Positions 43,473 through 52,789 are shown, counted from the stretch's first letter. The stretch: 64,000 bases of DNA from Bacteroides sp. (GCA_014802105.1 JAAVCX010000030.1:1-64000), one strand, 5' to 3'. Made by a program: numbers and translations. Notes: generated from the sequence alone by a model not told the origin.

Positions 43473-44158
43473 TGCTCCCTCAGGCTCCCCGATCCATGAG
43501 TTGTCATCTGTCATCCCTGAGGCTGCTCCCCGCCGTCATAGCCCTGAGTCTGGGCGCGGCGTTCATGCCGGTCATCTCGAGTTGCAAGGAAGACTCCAAG
43601 CTCGACACCGTGTCGGTCGACTCTGTCCTGATACCTACAATGGTGACACGCGATGTCGAGACCCTCATCAGCGACTCCGGCGTCACGCGCTACCGCATTG
43701 TCACCCCCGTGTGGTATGTCTACGACGAGATCGACACCCCCCTGTGGAGATTTCCCGAAGGGCTCAACCTCACGAAGTTTGACAACTTCTTCCGCACCGA
43801 GACCACCGTCAGAGCCGACTCGGCCATCTACTACAAAAACCAACAGCTCTGGCGCCTCGACGGCAATGTGCGCATAGTCAATATCCTCAACGAGAAGATA
43901 CTCACCCAGCAGCTTTTCTGGAACCAGCGCACCCATAAGATCTACTCCGACTCCTTTGTACACATCGAGCAGACCGACCGTGTGCTCGAAGGACTCCACG
44001 GCTTCGAGACCAACGAGCAGATGACCGACTATCGCATGAAGTCTTTCTCGGGCATCTTCCGCGACTCGGAGTTCAAGAGCGACCGGCAGCCCCGCGCCGA
44101 GAGCTCCGACTCAACCGCCGCCCCGGCCGACACCGTCGCTATACCCCAAGGTAAATAG
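43472..44158 (+). CDS. lptC: LPS export periplasmic protein LptC
   Basis: A 228-residue protein. The N-terminal hydrophobic stretch ends at VISSC (lipobox-like). The LptC/OstA-fold body (about 50-205) carries TRYRIVTPVWYVYDE, YYKNQQLWRLDGNVRIVN and KIYSDSFVHIEQTDRVLEG, the paired strands of the jelly roll. LptC passes LPS from LptBFG to LptA. The ATG at 43472 overlaps the previous stop by one base; an inner ATG at 43496 (MSCHLSSLR) is also possible. The last ~25 residues are low-complexity. Confidence 0.88.
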   Translation: MLPQAPRSMSCHLSSLRLLPAVIALSLGAAFMPVISSCKEDSKLDTVSVDSVLIPTMVTRDVETLISDSGVTRYRIVTPVWYVYDEIDTPLWRFPEGLNLTKFDNFFRTETTVRADSAIYYKNQQLWRLDGNVRIVNILNEKILTQQLFWNQRTHKIYSDSFVHIEQTDRVLEGLHGFETNEQMTDYRMKSFSGIFRDSEFKSDRQPRAESSDSTAAPADTVAIPQGK

Positions 44159-44206
44159 CGCCCCGACAAAATTCCTTTACTCCATACCCCACACTCTACA
44201 CTCTCT

Positions 44207-45493
44207 ATGACCACCTGGCTCATCATCACCCTCGGATCACTACTGCTCTCGGGCTTCTTCTCGGGCACCGAGATAGCCTTCGTCACCAGCGACCGTGTCA
44301 GAGTCGGCCTCGACGCCACCCGCGGAGGCCTCATCAGCCGCATCATCTCCCACTACTACGCCCGGCAGGAATTTTTCATCTCCACCATCCTCGTGGGCAA
44401 TAATATAGTGCTCGTAATCTACGGTATGGGAGCCGCCGCCCTGCTCGAGCCCTGGATCGAACGCTATGTCACCTCGAGCCAGGCACTCATCCTCCTGTTC
44501 CAGACCCTGATCTCTACCCTGGTGATCCTCTTCACCGGTGAGTTCATCCCCAAGACAGTGTTCCGCATCAACCCCAACGCCTCCTTGCGTCTGGCCGCCC
44601 TGCCGATCTATCTGTTTTATATAGTGCTCTATCCCGTCTCGGCTTTCACATCCTGGATCTCAAGACAGCTCATGCGCCTGGCCGGTATCAAAGGCAACGA
44701 CTCCTCCCTACAGCTCTTCTCGATCAACGACCTCAACGACTATCTCGAGAACAAGATCGACGATCTCGACAATCCGCGCGAGACCGAGGTCGAGAACGAA
44801 GTCAAGATCTTCCACAATGCCCTCGACTTCTCCTCGACTCAGCTGCGCGACTGTATGGCCCCGCGCAACGAGCTCGTGGCTGTAGACATCGACGACACTA
44901 CCCGCGAGGAACTCTCGCGACTCTTCACCACCTCTGGCCGCAGCAAGATACTCGTCTACCACGACGACATCGACAACGTGGTGGGCTATGTCCATGTCTC
45001 GGAACTCTTTGACCCCAGCAGCGACTGGAAAGAACATATCAAAGAGGTGCTCTATGCGCCCGAAAGCCTGTTGGCCAACACCATGATGAGACGTCTGCTC
45101 TCCGAGAAACGCTCCATGGCCGTGGTGGTCGATGAGTTTGGCGGCACAGCAGGTCTCGTCACCCTCGAGGATCTGGTTGAGGAAATCTTCGGCGACATCC
45201 AGGACGAGCACGACAAGAACGGCATCACAGCCATCGAGATCACCCCGGGAGTCTATGACTTCTCGGGACGCATCGAAGTGCGCACCCTGCGCGACGACTA
45301 TCGTCTCGACATCCCCGAGAGCGATGAATACCAGACCCTCGCCGGCTACGTCATCCACTCCACCGGCACTCTCCCCTCTCAGGGCGAAGAGGTTATCATC
45401 GACGATCTCGCCTTCACCATACGCGAGCGCTCGGCCACACGCCTCGACCTCATAAGGGTAGCCCCGGCTCCCGAGACGACTGATCGGGACTGA
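44207..45493 (+). CDS. CNNM/CorC-type membrane protein (DUF21-CBS-CorC_HlyC)
   Basis: A 428-residue protein of the hemolysin/CNNM family. The DUF21 domain covers about residues 1-175 with four membrane segments (LLSGFFSGTEIAFV). Two CBS domains follow (about 205-330, MAPRNELVAVDIDD and RSMAVVVDEFGGTAGLVTLED). A C-terminal CorC_HlyC domain (about 345-420) completes it. These proteins are linked to Mg2+/Co2+ transport; GldE of gliding bacteria is a relative. It follows lptC by 48 bp. Confidence 0.9.
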   Translation: MTTWLIITLGSLLLSGFFSGTEIAFVTSDRVRVGLDATRGGLISRIISHYYARQEFFISTILVGNNIVLVIYGMGAAALLEPWIERYVTSSQALILLFQTLISTLVILFTGEFIPKTVFRINPNASLRLAALPIYLFYIVLYPVSAFTSWISRQLMRLAGIKGNDSSLQLFSINDLNDYLENKIDDLDNPRETEVENEVKIFHNALDFSSTQLRDCMAPRNELVAVDIDDTTREELSRLFTTSGRSKILVYHDDIDNVVGYVHVSELFDPSSDWKEHIKEVLYAPESLLANTMMRRLLSEKRSMAVVVDEFGGTAGLVTLEDLVEEIFGDIQDEHDKNGITAIEITPGVYDFSGRIEVRTLRDDYRLDIPESDEYQTLAGYVIHSTGTLPSQGEEVIIDDLAFTIRERSATRLDLIRVAPAPETTDRD

Positions 45494-45544
45494 GCGGCCT
45501 CCACTACGCTCCCCCCATCGACAGACCGACAGAAATAAAAAAAA

Positions 45545-45573
45545 CCGCGGCAGGAATCACTCTCCTGTCGCGG
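45545..45573 (-). terminator. Intrinsic terminator of the LEA-like gene
   Basis: CCGCGGCAGGA pairs with TCCTGTCGCGG (one G-U/mismatch) around a 7-nt loop. On the minus strand it is followed by a run of eight Ts, so it terminates 45610..45960 well. On the plus strand it may also serve the CorC-like gene. Confidence 0.8.
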
Positions 45574-45609
45574 CTCTTGCATTAAGTAATTGTGTATTTA
45601 TGTATTAGG

Positions 45610-45960
45610 TTACTTCAATTTATCGGAAAGCGAGGCTGCCCCGTCGGCGATCTGATCGAGCGCGCTGGCGGCGGCCGACTTCACTTTATCCAGGAAAGGC
45701 TCAGCCTTTTCCTTGATCTGCTCGGCCGAAGCCGACAGAGACTCCTGAGCGGCCGCAATGGTCGAGGCTGCAGTCTCCTTATACTCTCCGGCCTTGTCGG
45801 CCAGAGTGTCCTTAGCCTGAGCGATAGTATCCTGAATAGATTCCTTGGCGGCCTTGACCTGAGCCTGTCCGGCCACCTTTGCGGCCTCGGCACTTACCTC
45901 AGCGGCCTCGCGGGATATAGCCCCGGCCGCATTGGCGATGTTCTGCTGTGTAGAGTTCAT
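45610..45960 (-). CDS. Ala-rich LEA/apolipoprotein-like small protein
   Basis: A 116-residue protein with no signal peptide, no Cys, no aromatic residue beyond single Phe/Tyr, and very high Ala/Lys/Glu/Asp content. Repeats of an 11-residue-like helical pattern (AAEVSAEAAKVAGQAQVKAA, IQDTIAQAKDTLADKAGEY) give a long amphipathic helix, like group 3 LEA proteins or YtxH/DUF883 stress proteins. A membrane-coating or desiccation/stress role is inferred. It stands alone, divergent from rubrerythrin, and has its own strong terminator. Confidence 0.75.
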   Translation of the reverse strand: MNSTQQNIANAAGAISREAAEVSAEAAKVAGQAQVKAAKESIQDTIAQAKDTLADKAGEYKETAASTIAAAQESLSASAEQIKEKAEPFLDKVKSAAASALDQIADGAASLSDKLK

Positions 45961-46267
45961 ATCTTTATTCTTTTTAATTATTAATCGTTTTACCGGAAGC
46001 CCCTCGTCAGGGAGCTAATCCTGCTAATATAACATACCCTCGGGCCCGGGAGTTTGACCGGCTAAACATAAAGTAAGTTAAAACGCCACCCACGTGAACA
46101 AAATCCCTGTCGCGTTTGTTATACAAAAAATTCGGTTACCCCGGGGGCTGACCCGCGGCATCAGATAATTTTTGCCCGAAATTTTCAGCTCCACTACTTG
46201 TCAGTGACACGCCTAATTGTTAATTTTGTGACCAATCTTTCACAACACCTATAAACACTATTGATCT
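45961..46267. other. Divergent intergenic region, LEA-like gene / rubrerythrin
   Basis: About 300 bp. The right half holds the rubrerythrin promoter. The left half must hold a minus-strand promoter, but only a seven-of-eight match (TATGTTTA, near 46072) was seen. No gene. Confidence 0.5.
46197..46228 (+). promoter_or_regulatory. Promoter for rubrerythrin
   Basis: CTTG (46197..46200, one mismatch to TTTG) and TAATTTTG (46221..46228) separated by 20 bp. The leader is about 33 nt. Confidence 0.6.
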
Positions 46268-46819
46268 ATGAAGAAGAAATTCATCTGCACCGTCTGTGGT
46301 TATGTTCACGAAGGTGACGCAGCTCCCGAAAAGTGTCCTCTCTGTGGCGCTCCCGCCAGCAAGTTTGACGAAATCGATGAAGAGGCTCCCCTCACCTTTG
46401 TCACCGAGCATGTGATCGGCGTAGCCAAAGACACCGACGAGGAGATGAAGAAAGACCTCAACGCTCATTTCATGGGTGAATGTACCGAGGTCGGCATGTA
46501 TCTCGCCATGTCACGTCAGGCCGAGCGCGAGGGCTATCCCGAGATCGCCGACGCCTTCCGTCGCTATGCCTTCGAGGAGGCCGAGCACGCCGCCAAGTTT
46601 GCCGAGCTTCTGGGCGATGTAGTCTGGGACACCAAGACCAACCTCTTCAAGCGCATGACCGCCGAGGCCGGTGCCAACGCCGACAAGATGCGCATCGCCG
46701 CCCGCGCCAAGCAGCTCAACCTCGACGCCATCCATGACACCGTTCATGAAATGGCCAAGGACGAGGCCCGTCACGGCAAAGGCTTCGAGGGTCTCTACCG
46801 TCGCTTCTTCGGCAAGTGA
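46268..46819 (+). CDS. rbr: Rubrerythrin (N-terminal rubredoxin domain)
   Basis: A 183-residue 'reverse' rubrerythrin. The rubredoxin-type Fe(Cys)4 site comes first (Cys7, Cys10, Cys23, Cys26 in CTVCG and CPLCG). The four-helix di-iron ferritin-like domain follows (about 50-180), with [24 protein letters not shown] and [15 protein letters not shown] supplying Glu/His ligands. It reduces H2O2 and protects anaerobes from oxygen. It is monocistronic with its own promoter and terminator. Confidence 0.94.
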   Translation: MKKKFICTVCGYVHEGDAAPEKCPLCGAPASKFDEIDEEAPLTFVTEHVIGVAKDTDEEMKKDLNAHFMGECTEVGMYLAMSRQAEREGYPEIADAFRRYAFEEAEHAAKFAELLGDVVWDTKTNLFKRMTAEAGANADKMRIAARAKQLNLDAIHDTVHEMAKDEARHGKGFEGLYRRFFGK

Positions 46820-46857
46820 TCTGATCTCGATCCGATTTTTACACATTAATTAATAAA

Positions 46858-46893
46858 GGCGGGCGCCGGGACTCTTTTGTCCCGACGCCCGCC
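46858..46893 (+). terminator. Terminator hairpin after rubrerythrin
   Basis: GGCGGGCGCCGGGAC (46858..46872) pairs with GTCCCGACGCCCGCC (46879..46893) around TCTTTT. A 15-bp GC-rich stem with one mismatch, but without a long downstream U-tract. Confidence 0.7.
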
Positions 46894-47011
46894 GGCTTAT
46901 AGCCCCTGCCACGACCCCCCACACCATCGGTCAGACGCGGCTACGAAATTAAAAAAATAATCTTTAAAGAAAAATTTCTTTAATTATATTTTTTATTAAT
47001 AATAAAGTGAT

Positions 47012-47019
47012 TATCTTTG
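47012..47019 (+). promoter_or_regulatory. -7 element for pckA
   Basis: TATCTTTG matches TAnnTTTG. The -33 zone is a T-run without G. Transcription would start about 110 nt ahead of the pckA ATG, leaving a long leader. Confidence 0.6.
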
Positions 47020-47137
47020 CACTTGGAAAAGAAGATTGACGCCTCGACCGACCCCTCGGCCCGAGGCCTCCAAAGTGTTCAGAATATACAAAACATAAAT
47101 CACCATATTATTATAACCCTAAAGTTCAATAGTTACA

Positions 47138-48739
47138 ATGGCTACAATTGACCTGTCAAAGTATGGTATCACCGGCGCTACCGTGATCCACAACCCCAGC
47201 TACGACCAGCTCTTCATCGACGAGACCAAGCCCTCACTCGAAGGCTATGAGAAAGGTCAGGAGACCGAGCTCGGCGCCGTCAACGTAATGACCGGCATCT
47301 ACACCGGCCGCTCGCCCAAGGACAAGTTCTTCGTAAAGGACACTACCAGCGAGAACACCATCTGGTGGACCACCGAGGGCTACAAGAACGACAACAAGCC
47401 CATCACCCCCGCCACCTGGGATGCCCTCAAGGCTATCGCCGACAAGGAGCTCTCCAACAAGACCCTCTATGTAGTTGACGCTTTCTGCGGCACCAACCCC
47501 GACACCCGTCTCTCCGTTCGCTTCGTGATGGAGGTAGCATGGCAGGCCCACTTCGTGACCAACATGTTCATCCGCCCCACCGAGGAGGAGCTCAAGAACT
47601 TCACCCCCGACTTCATCGTGCTCAACGCCTCCAAGGCTAAGGTTGAGAACTGGAAGGAGCTCGGCATCAACTCCGAGACCTGCGTGGCCTTCAACCTCAC
47701 CGAGCGCATGCAGCTCATCATCAACACCTGGTATGGCGGCGAGATGAAGAAGGGCATGTTCTCTATCATGAACTTCTACAACCCCCTCCGCGGCATCGCC
47801 TCCATGCACTGCTCGGCCAACACCGACCTCAACGGCGAGAACACCGCCATCTTCTTCGGTCTCTCGGGCACCGGTAAGACCACCCTTTCCACCGACCCCA
47901 AGCGTCTCCTCATCGGCGACGACGAGCACGGCTGGGACGACAACGGCGTCTTCAACTACGAAGGCGGCTGCTACGCCAAGGTCATCAACCTCGACAAGGA
48001 GTCTGAGCCCGACATCTACAACGCCATCACCCGCGACGCCCTCCTCGAGAACGTGACCGTCGACGCCAACGGCAAGATCGACTTCACCGACAAGAGCGTC
48101 ACCGAGAACACCCGTGTAAGCTACCCCATCGACCACATCAAGAACATCGTTCGCCCCTCACGCGGTCCCGCCGCCAAGAACGTCATCTTCCTCTCGGCCG
48201 ATGCCTTCGGTGTGCTTCCTCCCGTATCGATCCTGACCCCCGAGCAGACCAAATACTACTTCCTCTCGGGCTTCACCTCCAAGCTCGCCGGCACAGAGCG
48301 TGGCATCACCGAGCCCACTCCCACCTTCTCGGCCTGCTTCGGCGCAGCCTTCCTCTCGCTTCACCCCGTGAAGTATGCCGAGGAGCTCGTTAAGCGCATG
48401 GAGCAGAGCGGCGCCAAGGCTTACCTCGTGAACACCGGCTGGAACGGTACCGGCAAGCGTATCTCCATCCGCGACACCCGCGGCATCATCGACGCCATTC
48501 TCGACGGCTCTATCCTCACCGCCCCCACCAAGAAGCTCCCCATCTTCGACTTCGAGATTCCCACCGAGCTCCCCGGCGTAGATCCCAAGATCCTCGACCC
48601 CCGCGACACCTACGCCAACCCCGCAGAGTGGACCGAGAAGGCCGACAAACTCGCCGAGATGTTCATCAAGAACTTCACCAAGTTTGAGGGCAACGAGGCC
48701 GGCAAGGCTCTCGTAGCAGCAGGCCCCCACCTCGGCTGA
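47138..48739 (+). CDS. pckA: Phosphoenolpyruvate carboxykinase (ATP)
   Basis: A 533-residue enzyme interconverting oxaloacetate + ATP and PEP + CO2 + ADP. In Bacteroidetes it fixes CO2 on the way to succinate as well as serving gluconeogenesis. Motifs: [10 protein letters not shown] near 50, [16 protein letters not shown] (P-loop), [20 protein letters not shown] (metal site), and [17 protein letters not shown]. Codon choice is strongly biased toward C-ending codons, suggesting high expression. It has its own promoter and terminator. The malate dehydrogenase of the same branch is at 61-62 kb. Confidence 0.98.
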   Translation: MATIDLSKYGITGATVIHNPSYDQLFIDETKPSLEGYEKGQETELGAVNVMTGIYTGRSPKDKFFVKDTTSENTIWWTTEGYKNDNKPITPATWDALKAIADKELSNKTLYVVDAFCGTNPDTRLSVRFVMEVAWQAHFVTNMFIRPTEEELKNFTPDFIVLNASKAKVENWKELGINSETCVAFNLTERMQLIINTWYGGEMKKGMFSIMNFYNPLRGIASMHCSANTDLNGENTAIFFGLSGTGKTTLSTDPKRLLIGDDEHGWDDNGVFNYEGGCYAKVINLDKESEPDIYNAITRDALLENVTVDANGKIDFTDKSVTENTRVSYPIDHIKNIVRPSRGPAAKNVIFLSADAFGVLPPVSILTPEQTKYYFLSGFTSKLAGTERGITEPTPTFSACFGAAFLSLHPVKYAEELVKRMEQSGAKAYLVNTGWNGTGKRISIRDTRGIIDAILDGSILTAPTKKLPIFDFEIPTELPGVDPKILDPRDTYANPAEWTEKADKLAEMFIKNFTKFEGNEAGKALVAAGPHLG

Positions 48740-48815
48740 TCAACACGACCCAAGAGCACATGTCGACACCACCCCGTGATGACGACATGTCGCTCACGAT
48801 AAACCCTATTCCTTA

Positions 48816-48853
48816 GCGAGCATCGGGCATCCGCCCGATGCTCGCTCGCTTTT
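48816..48853 (+). terminator. Intrinsic terminator of pckA
   Basis: GCGAGCATCGGGC and GCCCGATGCTCGC form a perfect 13-bp stem with a 4-nt loop, followed by TCGCTTTT. Confidence 0.85.
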
Positions 48854-49074
48854 ATGCAGACACTGACGAGCTCCACTCCACCCCGTCCTCGCGACAGAAT
48901 TGCATCACTCGCGAAATATGAACGACATCGGCCCTCGCATATTTTTTAACATATACACCACCTAAATAGGCATAATTTTACACATATTCACTTAATATTC
49001 CCAAATTCTACCTTAATTAACTTACGATAGGGAATTTTAAAGTAAAAAACTTTTCACATTTGGAAAAATACCAC

Positions 49075-49082
49075 TACTTTTG
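49075..49082 (+). promoter_or_regulatory. -7 element for MIPS
   Basis: TACTTTTG matches TAnnTTTG; a TTTT lies 20 bp upstream as a weak -33. It predicts a ~115-nt leader and supports the ATG at 49205. Confidence 0.5.
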
Positions 49083-49204
49083 ACCTCGAAATATAGGTCG
49101 AATTGTGCAGACTCCTCACGTACTATACCGCGACAGCGGCTTCCCCCTATATACCGATACACAGAAATAATAGAAAAACTAACCCCACAATTCCCCAATC
49201 AACA

Positions 49205-50548
49205 ATGAGTAATTCTACCGTTAAACCCGCCAGCGGCAAGCTCGGCGTACTCGTAGTAGGACTCGGCGCCGTCACCTCTACTTTCATGACCGGCGTCCTC
49301 ATGGCCCGCAAAGGCCTCACCAAGCCTGTAGGCGCGATGACCCAGTATGACAAAATCCGCGTAGGCAAAGGTGCTGACAAGAAATATCTCAAATATGAGG
49401 ACATCGTCCCCATGGCCAAGCTCGACGACATCGTCTTCGGCGCATGGGACGTATATCCCGCCAACGCATACCAGAGCGCTGTCTATGCCGAAGTTCTCGA
49501 GGCCAAGGACATCGAGCCCGTCAAGGATGAGCTCGAGAAGATCGTGCCCATGAAGGCCGCCTTCGACAAGAACTATGCCAAGCGTCTCAACGGCGACAAC
49601 GTCATGACCGACAAGACCCGCTGGGAGATGGTGGAGCAGCTCCGCGAAGACATCCGCAACTTCAAGAAGGAGACCGGTGTAGAGCGCGTAGTAGTGCTCT
49701 GGGCCGCTTCGACCGAGGTTTATGTACCCGTTGACGAGAAGATCCACGGCACCCTCGCCGAGCTCGAGGCTGCCATGAAGGCCGACGACAAGGAACACAT
49801 CGCCCCCTCGATGTGCTATGCCTACGCAGCCCTCTCGGAAGGCGCTCCCTTCATCATGGGTGCCCCCAACACCACCGTCGACATCCCCGCCATGTGGGAG
49901 CTTGCCGAGAAGACCGGCATGCCCATCGCCGGCAAGGACTTCAAGACCGGCCAGACCCTCGTGAAGAGCGGTTTCGCCCCCATCATCGGCACCCGTTGCC
50001 TCGGCCTCAACGGCTGGTTCTCGACCAACATCCTCGGCAACCGCGACGGCCTCGTGCTCGATGAGCCCGCCAACTTCCGCACCAAGGAGGTATCCAAGCT
50101 CTCTACTCTCGAGTCGATCCTCGTGCCCGAGGAGCAGCCCGACCTCTACGGCGCCAACTGCGGCGGCGCTGAGGAAGGCGGCCACCAGGGCTACTACCAC
50201 AAGGTACGTATCAACTATTATCCCCCCCGCAACGACTCCAAAGAGGGCTGGGACAACATCGACATCTTCGGCTGGATGGGCTATCCCATGCAGATCAAGA
50301 TCAACTTCCTCTGCCGCGACTCTATCCTCGCCGCTCCCCTCTGCCTCGACCTCGTGCTGCTGAGCGACCTCGCCGCTCGCGCAGGCCGTCACGGCATCCA
50401 GCGCTTCCTCAGCTTCTTCCTCAAGAGCCCCATGCACGACTACACCAAGAACGAAGTGCCCGTCAACCACCTCTTCAAGCAGTATGTAATGCTCAAGAAC
50501 GCCATCCGCGAGATGGGCGGCTACGAGGCTGACGAGGAGATCGACTGA
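49205..50548 (+). CDS. myo-Inositol-1-phosphate synthase
   Basis: A 447-residue MIPS (inositol-3-phosphate synthase), converting glucose 6-phosphate to inositol phosphate with NAD. Family signatures: Rossmann loop VLVVGLGAVTSTFMTG near the N terminus, FGAWDVYPANAY, VVLWAASTEVY, MGAPNTTVDIP, and GKDFKTGQTLVKSG with the catalytic Lys. In Bacteroides the matching gene sits in an inositol lipid cluster; here it stands 12.5 kb away from the phosphotransferase locus, beside psd-pssA. The ATG at 49205 is used; a longer frame from 49103 adds a low-quality leader sequence. Confidence 0.94.
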   Translation: MSNSTVKPASGKLGVLVVGLGAVTSTFMTGVLMARKGLTKPVGAMTQYDKIRVGKGADKKYLKYEDIVPMAKLDDIVFGAWDVYPANAYQSAVYAEVLEAKDIEPVKDELEKIVPMKAAFDKNYAKRLNGDNVMTDKTRWEMVEQLREDIRNFKKETGVERVVVLWAASTEVYVPVDEKIHGTLAELEAAMKADDKEHIAPSMCYAYAALSEGAPFIMGAPNTTVDIPAMWELAEKTGMPIAGKDFKTGQTLVKSGFAPIIGTRCLGLNGWFSTNILGNRDGLVLDEPANFRTKEVSKLSTLESILVPEEQPDLYGANCGGAEEGGHQGYYHKVRINYYPPRNDSKEGWDNIDIFGWMGYPMQIKINFLCRDSILAAPLCLDLVLLSDLAARAGRHGIQRFLSFFLKSPMHDYTKNEVPVNHLFKQYVMLKNAIREMGGYEADEEID

Positions 50549-50591
50549 TCCGCGAGCCAAGCTTAGGCATACTAACACCTTAATTATATAC

Positions 50592-50627
50592 AGCGGGTAT
50601 CCGACACCATGTCAGATACCCGCTTTT
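50592..50627 (+). terminator. Intrinsic terminator of MIPS
   Basis: AGCGGGTATC...GATACCCGC stem, extended by GAC/GTC across a small bulge, then CTTTTCT. Well formed. Confidence 0.85.
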
Positions 50628-50722
50628 CTGTCGTCAATCTGCCACCGGTCCGACACCTCAACGCGACAAAATGCCCTCACGACCCTCCCTTTCCGTCTCA
50701 AATCAAAATAATTGCACACGAC

Positions 50723-50754
50723 TTTGGGAATATGGTCAAAAATGCCTATATTTG
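50723..50754 (+). promoter_or_regulatory. Promoter for psd-pssA
   Basis: TTTG (50723..50726) and TATATTTG (50747..50754), 20 bp apart, a perfect consensus pair. The leader is about 50 nt. Confidence 0.75.
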
Positions 50755-50810
50755 CAAATTAAACGATCTCTCCATCTTATTACAAACACAGTCAGTCACC
50801 TAATCCAGTC

Positions 50811-51476
50811 ATGAGGGTCAAGATCCACCGCGAAGGCACCAACATACTCATCGTGCTCCTGCTCATGCTCGCTGTCATCAACCTGTCGGCCTGGATGTTC
50901 ATACGCCCTGTCGAGATACCCATCGTGTTCAGCTCAGTGTGTGGTGTGCTCTATCTTCTGGTAGTCAATTTCTTCCGCTCACCCCGGCGCACCTTCCGCG
51001 GCGACCGCGACAACGTGATAGTCTCCTCGGTCGACGGCACTGTAGTGGCCCTCGAGGAGGTCTTTGAGCCGGAGGTGTTGCGTCGCAAAGTGAGAATGGT
51101 CTCGGTGTTCATGAGCGTCTTCAACGTCCATGCCAACTGGTTTCCGGTCGACGGCCAGGTACTCCTGGTGCGTCACCATCGCGGCCGCTTCCTCAGCGCC
51201 TATCTCCCCAAAGCAAGTATCGAGAACGAGCGTTCGACCGTGCTCATACGCGCCAACAACGGCCAGGAAATACTCATGCGCCAGATAGCCGGAGCGGTAG
51301 CCCGACGCATCGTCACATACGCCCACCCCGGCGAACAGGCCAACATCGAAGACCACATGGGCTTCATCAAATTTGGATCGCGCGTAGACCTCTACCTGCC
51401 GCTCGATGCTAAAATCAATGTCAAAATAGGCGACAAGACCACCGGCGGAGTCTCAGTGATAGGTCGGCTTAAATAG
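50811..51476 (+). CDS. psd: Phosphatidylserine decarboxylase
   Basis: A 221-residue proenzyme. Two N-terminal membrane helices (about 11-50) are followed by FFRSPRR, SSVDGTVVALEEV, and FMSVFNVHANWFPVDG. Self-cleavage should occur at KFGSRVDLYLP, between Gly189 and Ser190, making the pyruvoyl group. The short form is typical of Bacteroidetes. It makes phosphatidylethanolamine from phosphatidylserine, and is directly followed by pssA (11 bp), which supplies its substrate. Confidence 0.95.
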   Translation: MRVKIHREGTNILIVLLLMLAVINLSAWMFIRPVEIPIVFSSVCGVLYLLVVNFFRSPRRTFRGDRDNVIVSSVDGTVVALEEVFEPEVLRRKVRMVSVFMSVFNVHANWFPVDGQVLLVRHHRGRFLSAYLPKASIENERSTVLIRANNGQEILMRQIAGAVARRIVTYAHPGEQANIEDHMGFIKFGSRVDLYLPLDAKINVKIGDKTTGGVSVIGRLK

Positions 51477-51487
51477 ACAATACCGAC

Positions 51488-52189
51488 GTGAAACAGATCA
51501 GATCATATATCCCCAACACCATCACGCTGCTCAATCTCCTGTGTGGCTGCATAGCCGTGACCCTGTCGTTCCACTCCGACACGGTGTTTGACACCCTCAC
51601 AGGCCAGCAGTGGGCCTGCATCTTCATAGCCACCGCCGCAGTCTTTGACTTCTGTGACGGCCTCTCGGCACGCCTGCTCGGCGCCTACTCCCCGCTGGGC
51701 AAAGAGCTCGACTCGCTCAGCGATCTGGTGAGCTTCGGCCTGGCCCCGGCCTTCCTGGTCATGAACCTCATGAGGCTCAACGACAGCCCCGTCGCGCTGA
51801 CGCTGATACCGATTTTCATCGCGCTCATGGGAGCACTGAGGCTCGCTAAATTCAATATAGACACGCGCCAGACCACCTCTTTCATAGGTCTCCCCATTCC
51901 GGCCAACGCTATCTTCTGGATCGGAGTCATAGGCTGGACCCGCGTCCACGGCTATCCGGGCGACTGGGTGATCATCCCCCTTGTCATTGTCATAGCACTG
52001 CTCATGGTCAGCGAGATCAAAATGTTCTCGCTTAAGTTTCACGACCTTAGCTTCCGCTCCAATGTGCGCCGCTATGTGATCATAGCCGCCACCATCCTCT
52101 TCGTAATCACCGACGGCGTGGCAGGTCTGGCATGGACTATCGTCCTCTATATCCTCATCTCCCTGCTGGGCAAGAAAGCCAACGCCTGA
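51488..52189 (+). CDS. pssA: CDP-diacylglycerol--serine O-phosphatidyltransferase
   Basis: A 233-residue membrane enzyme, GTG start. The CDP-alcohol motif is complete: FDFCDGLSARLLGAYSPLG and KELDSLSDLVSFG (D-x2-DG-x2-AR-x8-G-x3-D-x3-D). It joins CDP-DAG and serine to phosphatidylserine, which psd decarboxylates. Eight or so membrane helices extend to IVLYILISLLGKK. With the two copies at 33-36 kb, the window has three members of this superfamily. Confidence 0.94.
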   Translation: MKQIRSYIPNTITLLNLLCGCIAVTLSFHSDTVFDTLTGQQWACIFIATAAVFDFCDGLSARLLGAYSPLGKELDSLSDLVSFGLAPAFLVMNLMRLNDSPVALTLIPIFIALMGALRLAKFNIDTRQTTSFIGLPIPANAIFWIGVIGWTRVHGYPGDWVIIPLVIVIALLMVSEIKMFSLKFHDLSFRSNVRRYVIIAATILFVITDGVAGLAWTIVLYILISLLGKKANA

Positions 52190-52235
52190 TCCCGGTTCCG
52201 ACTATCACCTCTTTCTCCCCTTCCATCGTCTTGAA

Positions 52236-52592
52236 ATGGCTTCGTTTTTTATTACAATCCTCGTAGTCTATGTCTTCTGGCTCGTGGTCAAGCCCCTGCT
52301 GAGCCGCTACCTTCACCGTCGCTTCCAGCGCAAGGTCGAGGACATGATCCGCAACGCCTACGGCATCCCCCGCGAGGACAGCGGCAACGGCCACCGCAAC
52401 GACCGTCAGCCACACAACGCCCCCCCGCGTCGCCGACGCAAGATCTTCTCGGCCGATGAAGGCGAATATATCGAATTTCAGGAAACCATCGTAGAAGTCA
52501 CGGCCGAGACCGAGACAAACCCGTCGGGCCGCAACCAGGCCCACACTCCTGCCGAGCCTCGAGTCTCTGACGCCGAGTGGGAAGAAATCTGA
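52236..52592 (+). CDS. DUF4834 family membrane-anchored protein
   Basis: A 118-residue protein with a single N-terminal membrane helix (about 2-20, FFITILVVYVFWLVVKPLL). A basic stretch (RYLHRRFQRKVEDMIRN), a disordered Gly/Asn/Arg/Pro linker, and a short acidic motif (KIFSADEGEYIEFQETIVE) follow. This pattern is DUF4834, restricted to Bacteroidetes, of unknown role. It follows pssA by 46 bp and is the last gene before a terminator. Confidence 0.82.
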   Translation: MASFFITILVVYVFWLVVKPLLSRYLHRRFQRKVEDMIRNAYGIPREDSGNGHRNDRQPHNAPPRRRRKIFSADEGEYIEFQETIVEVTAETETNPSGRNQAHTPAEPRVSDAEWEEI

Positions 52593-52646
52593 CGGTTTTC
52601 TCACGCTCCCTCCGTTAATTAAAATAAATCTCATCGCCCCTGTCGC

Positions 52647-52673
52647 ACCCCCCTGCGCCGGGGGTTGTCTTTT
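52647..52673 (+). terminator. Intrinsic terminator of psd-pssA-DUF4834
   Basis: ACCCCC pairs with GGGGGT around a 7-nt loop (CTGCGCC), then TGTCTTTT. Confidence 0.7.
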
Positions 52674-52789
52674 AGAGATTATTCAATAAAAGTTCTGATC
52701 CCCCTTTCAGGCAAGCGACGCCTCGAAATTGGTCAAAATGTATTTAATTTAGGTAAAAACACCCATCCGACTCAATTAAATTATCTTAT

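Larger units (their letters stand above)
46820..47137. other. Intergenic region between rubrerythrin and pckA
   Basis: It contains the rubrerythrin terminator (46858..46893), an AT-rich stretch, and the pckA -7 element. A ~118-nt leader follows with a GCCTCG/CGAGGC stem (47041..47067). No gene. Confidence 0.55.
48740..49204. other. Intergenic region between pckA and MIPS
   Basis: 465 bp holding the pckA terminator at its left and a promoter-like TACTTTTG at 49075. The middle (about 48930..49060) is AT-rich with no frame or repeat. The last 120 bp form the MIPS leader. Confidence 0.5.

Noticed and set aside
49103-49204. N-terminal extension of MIPS
   Set aside because: The extra 34 residues have no family match, and the Rossmann loop is at its usual distance from the ATG at 49205.
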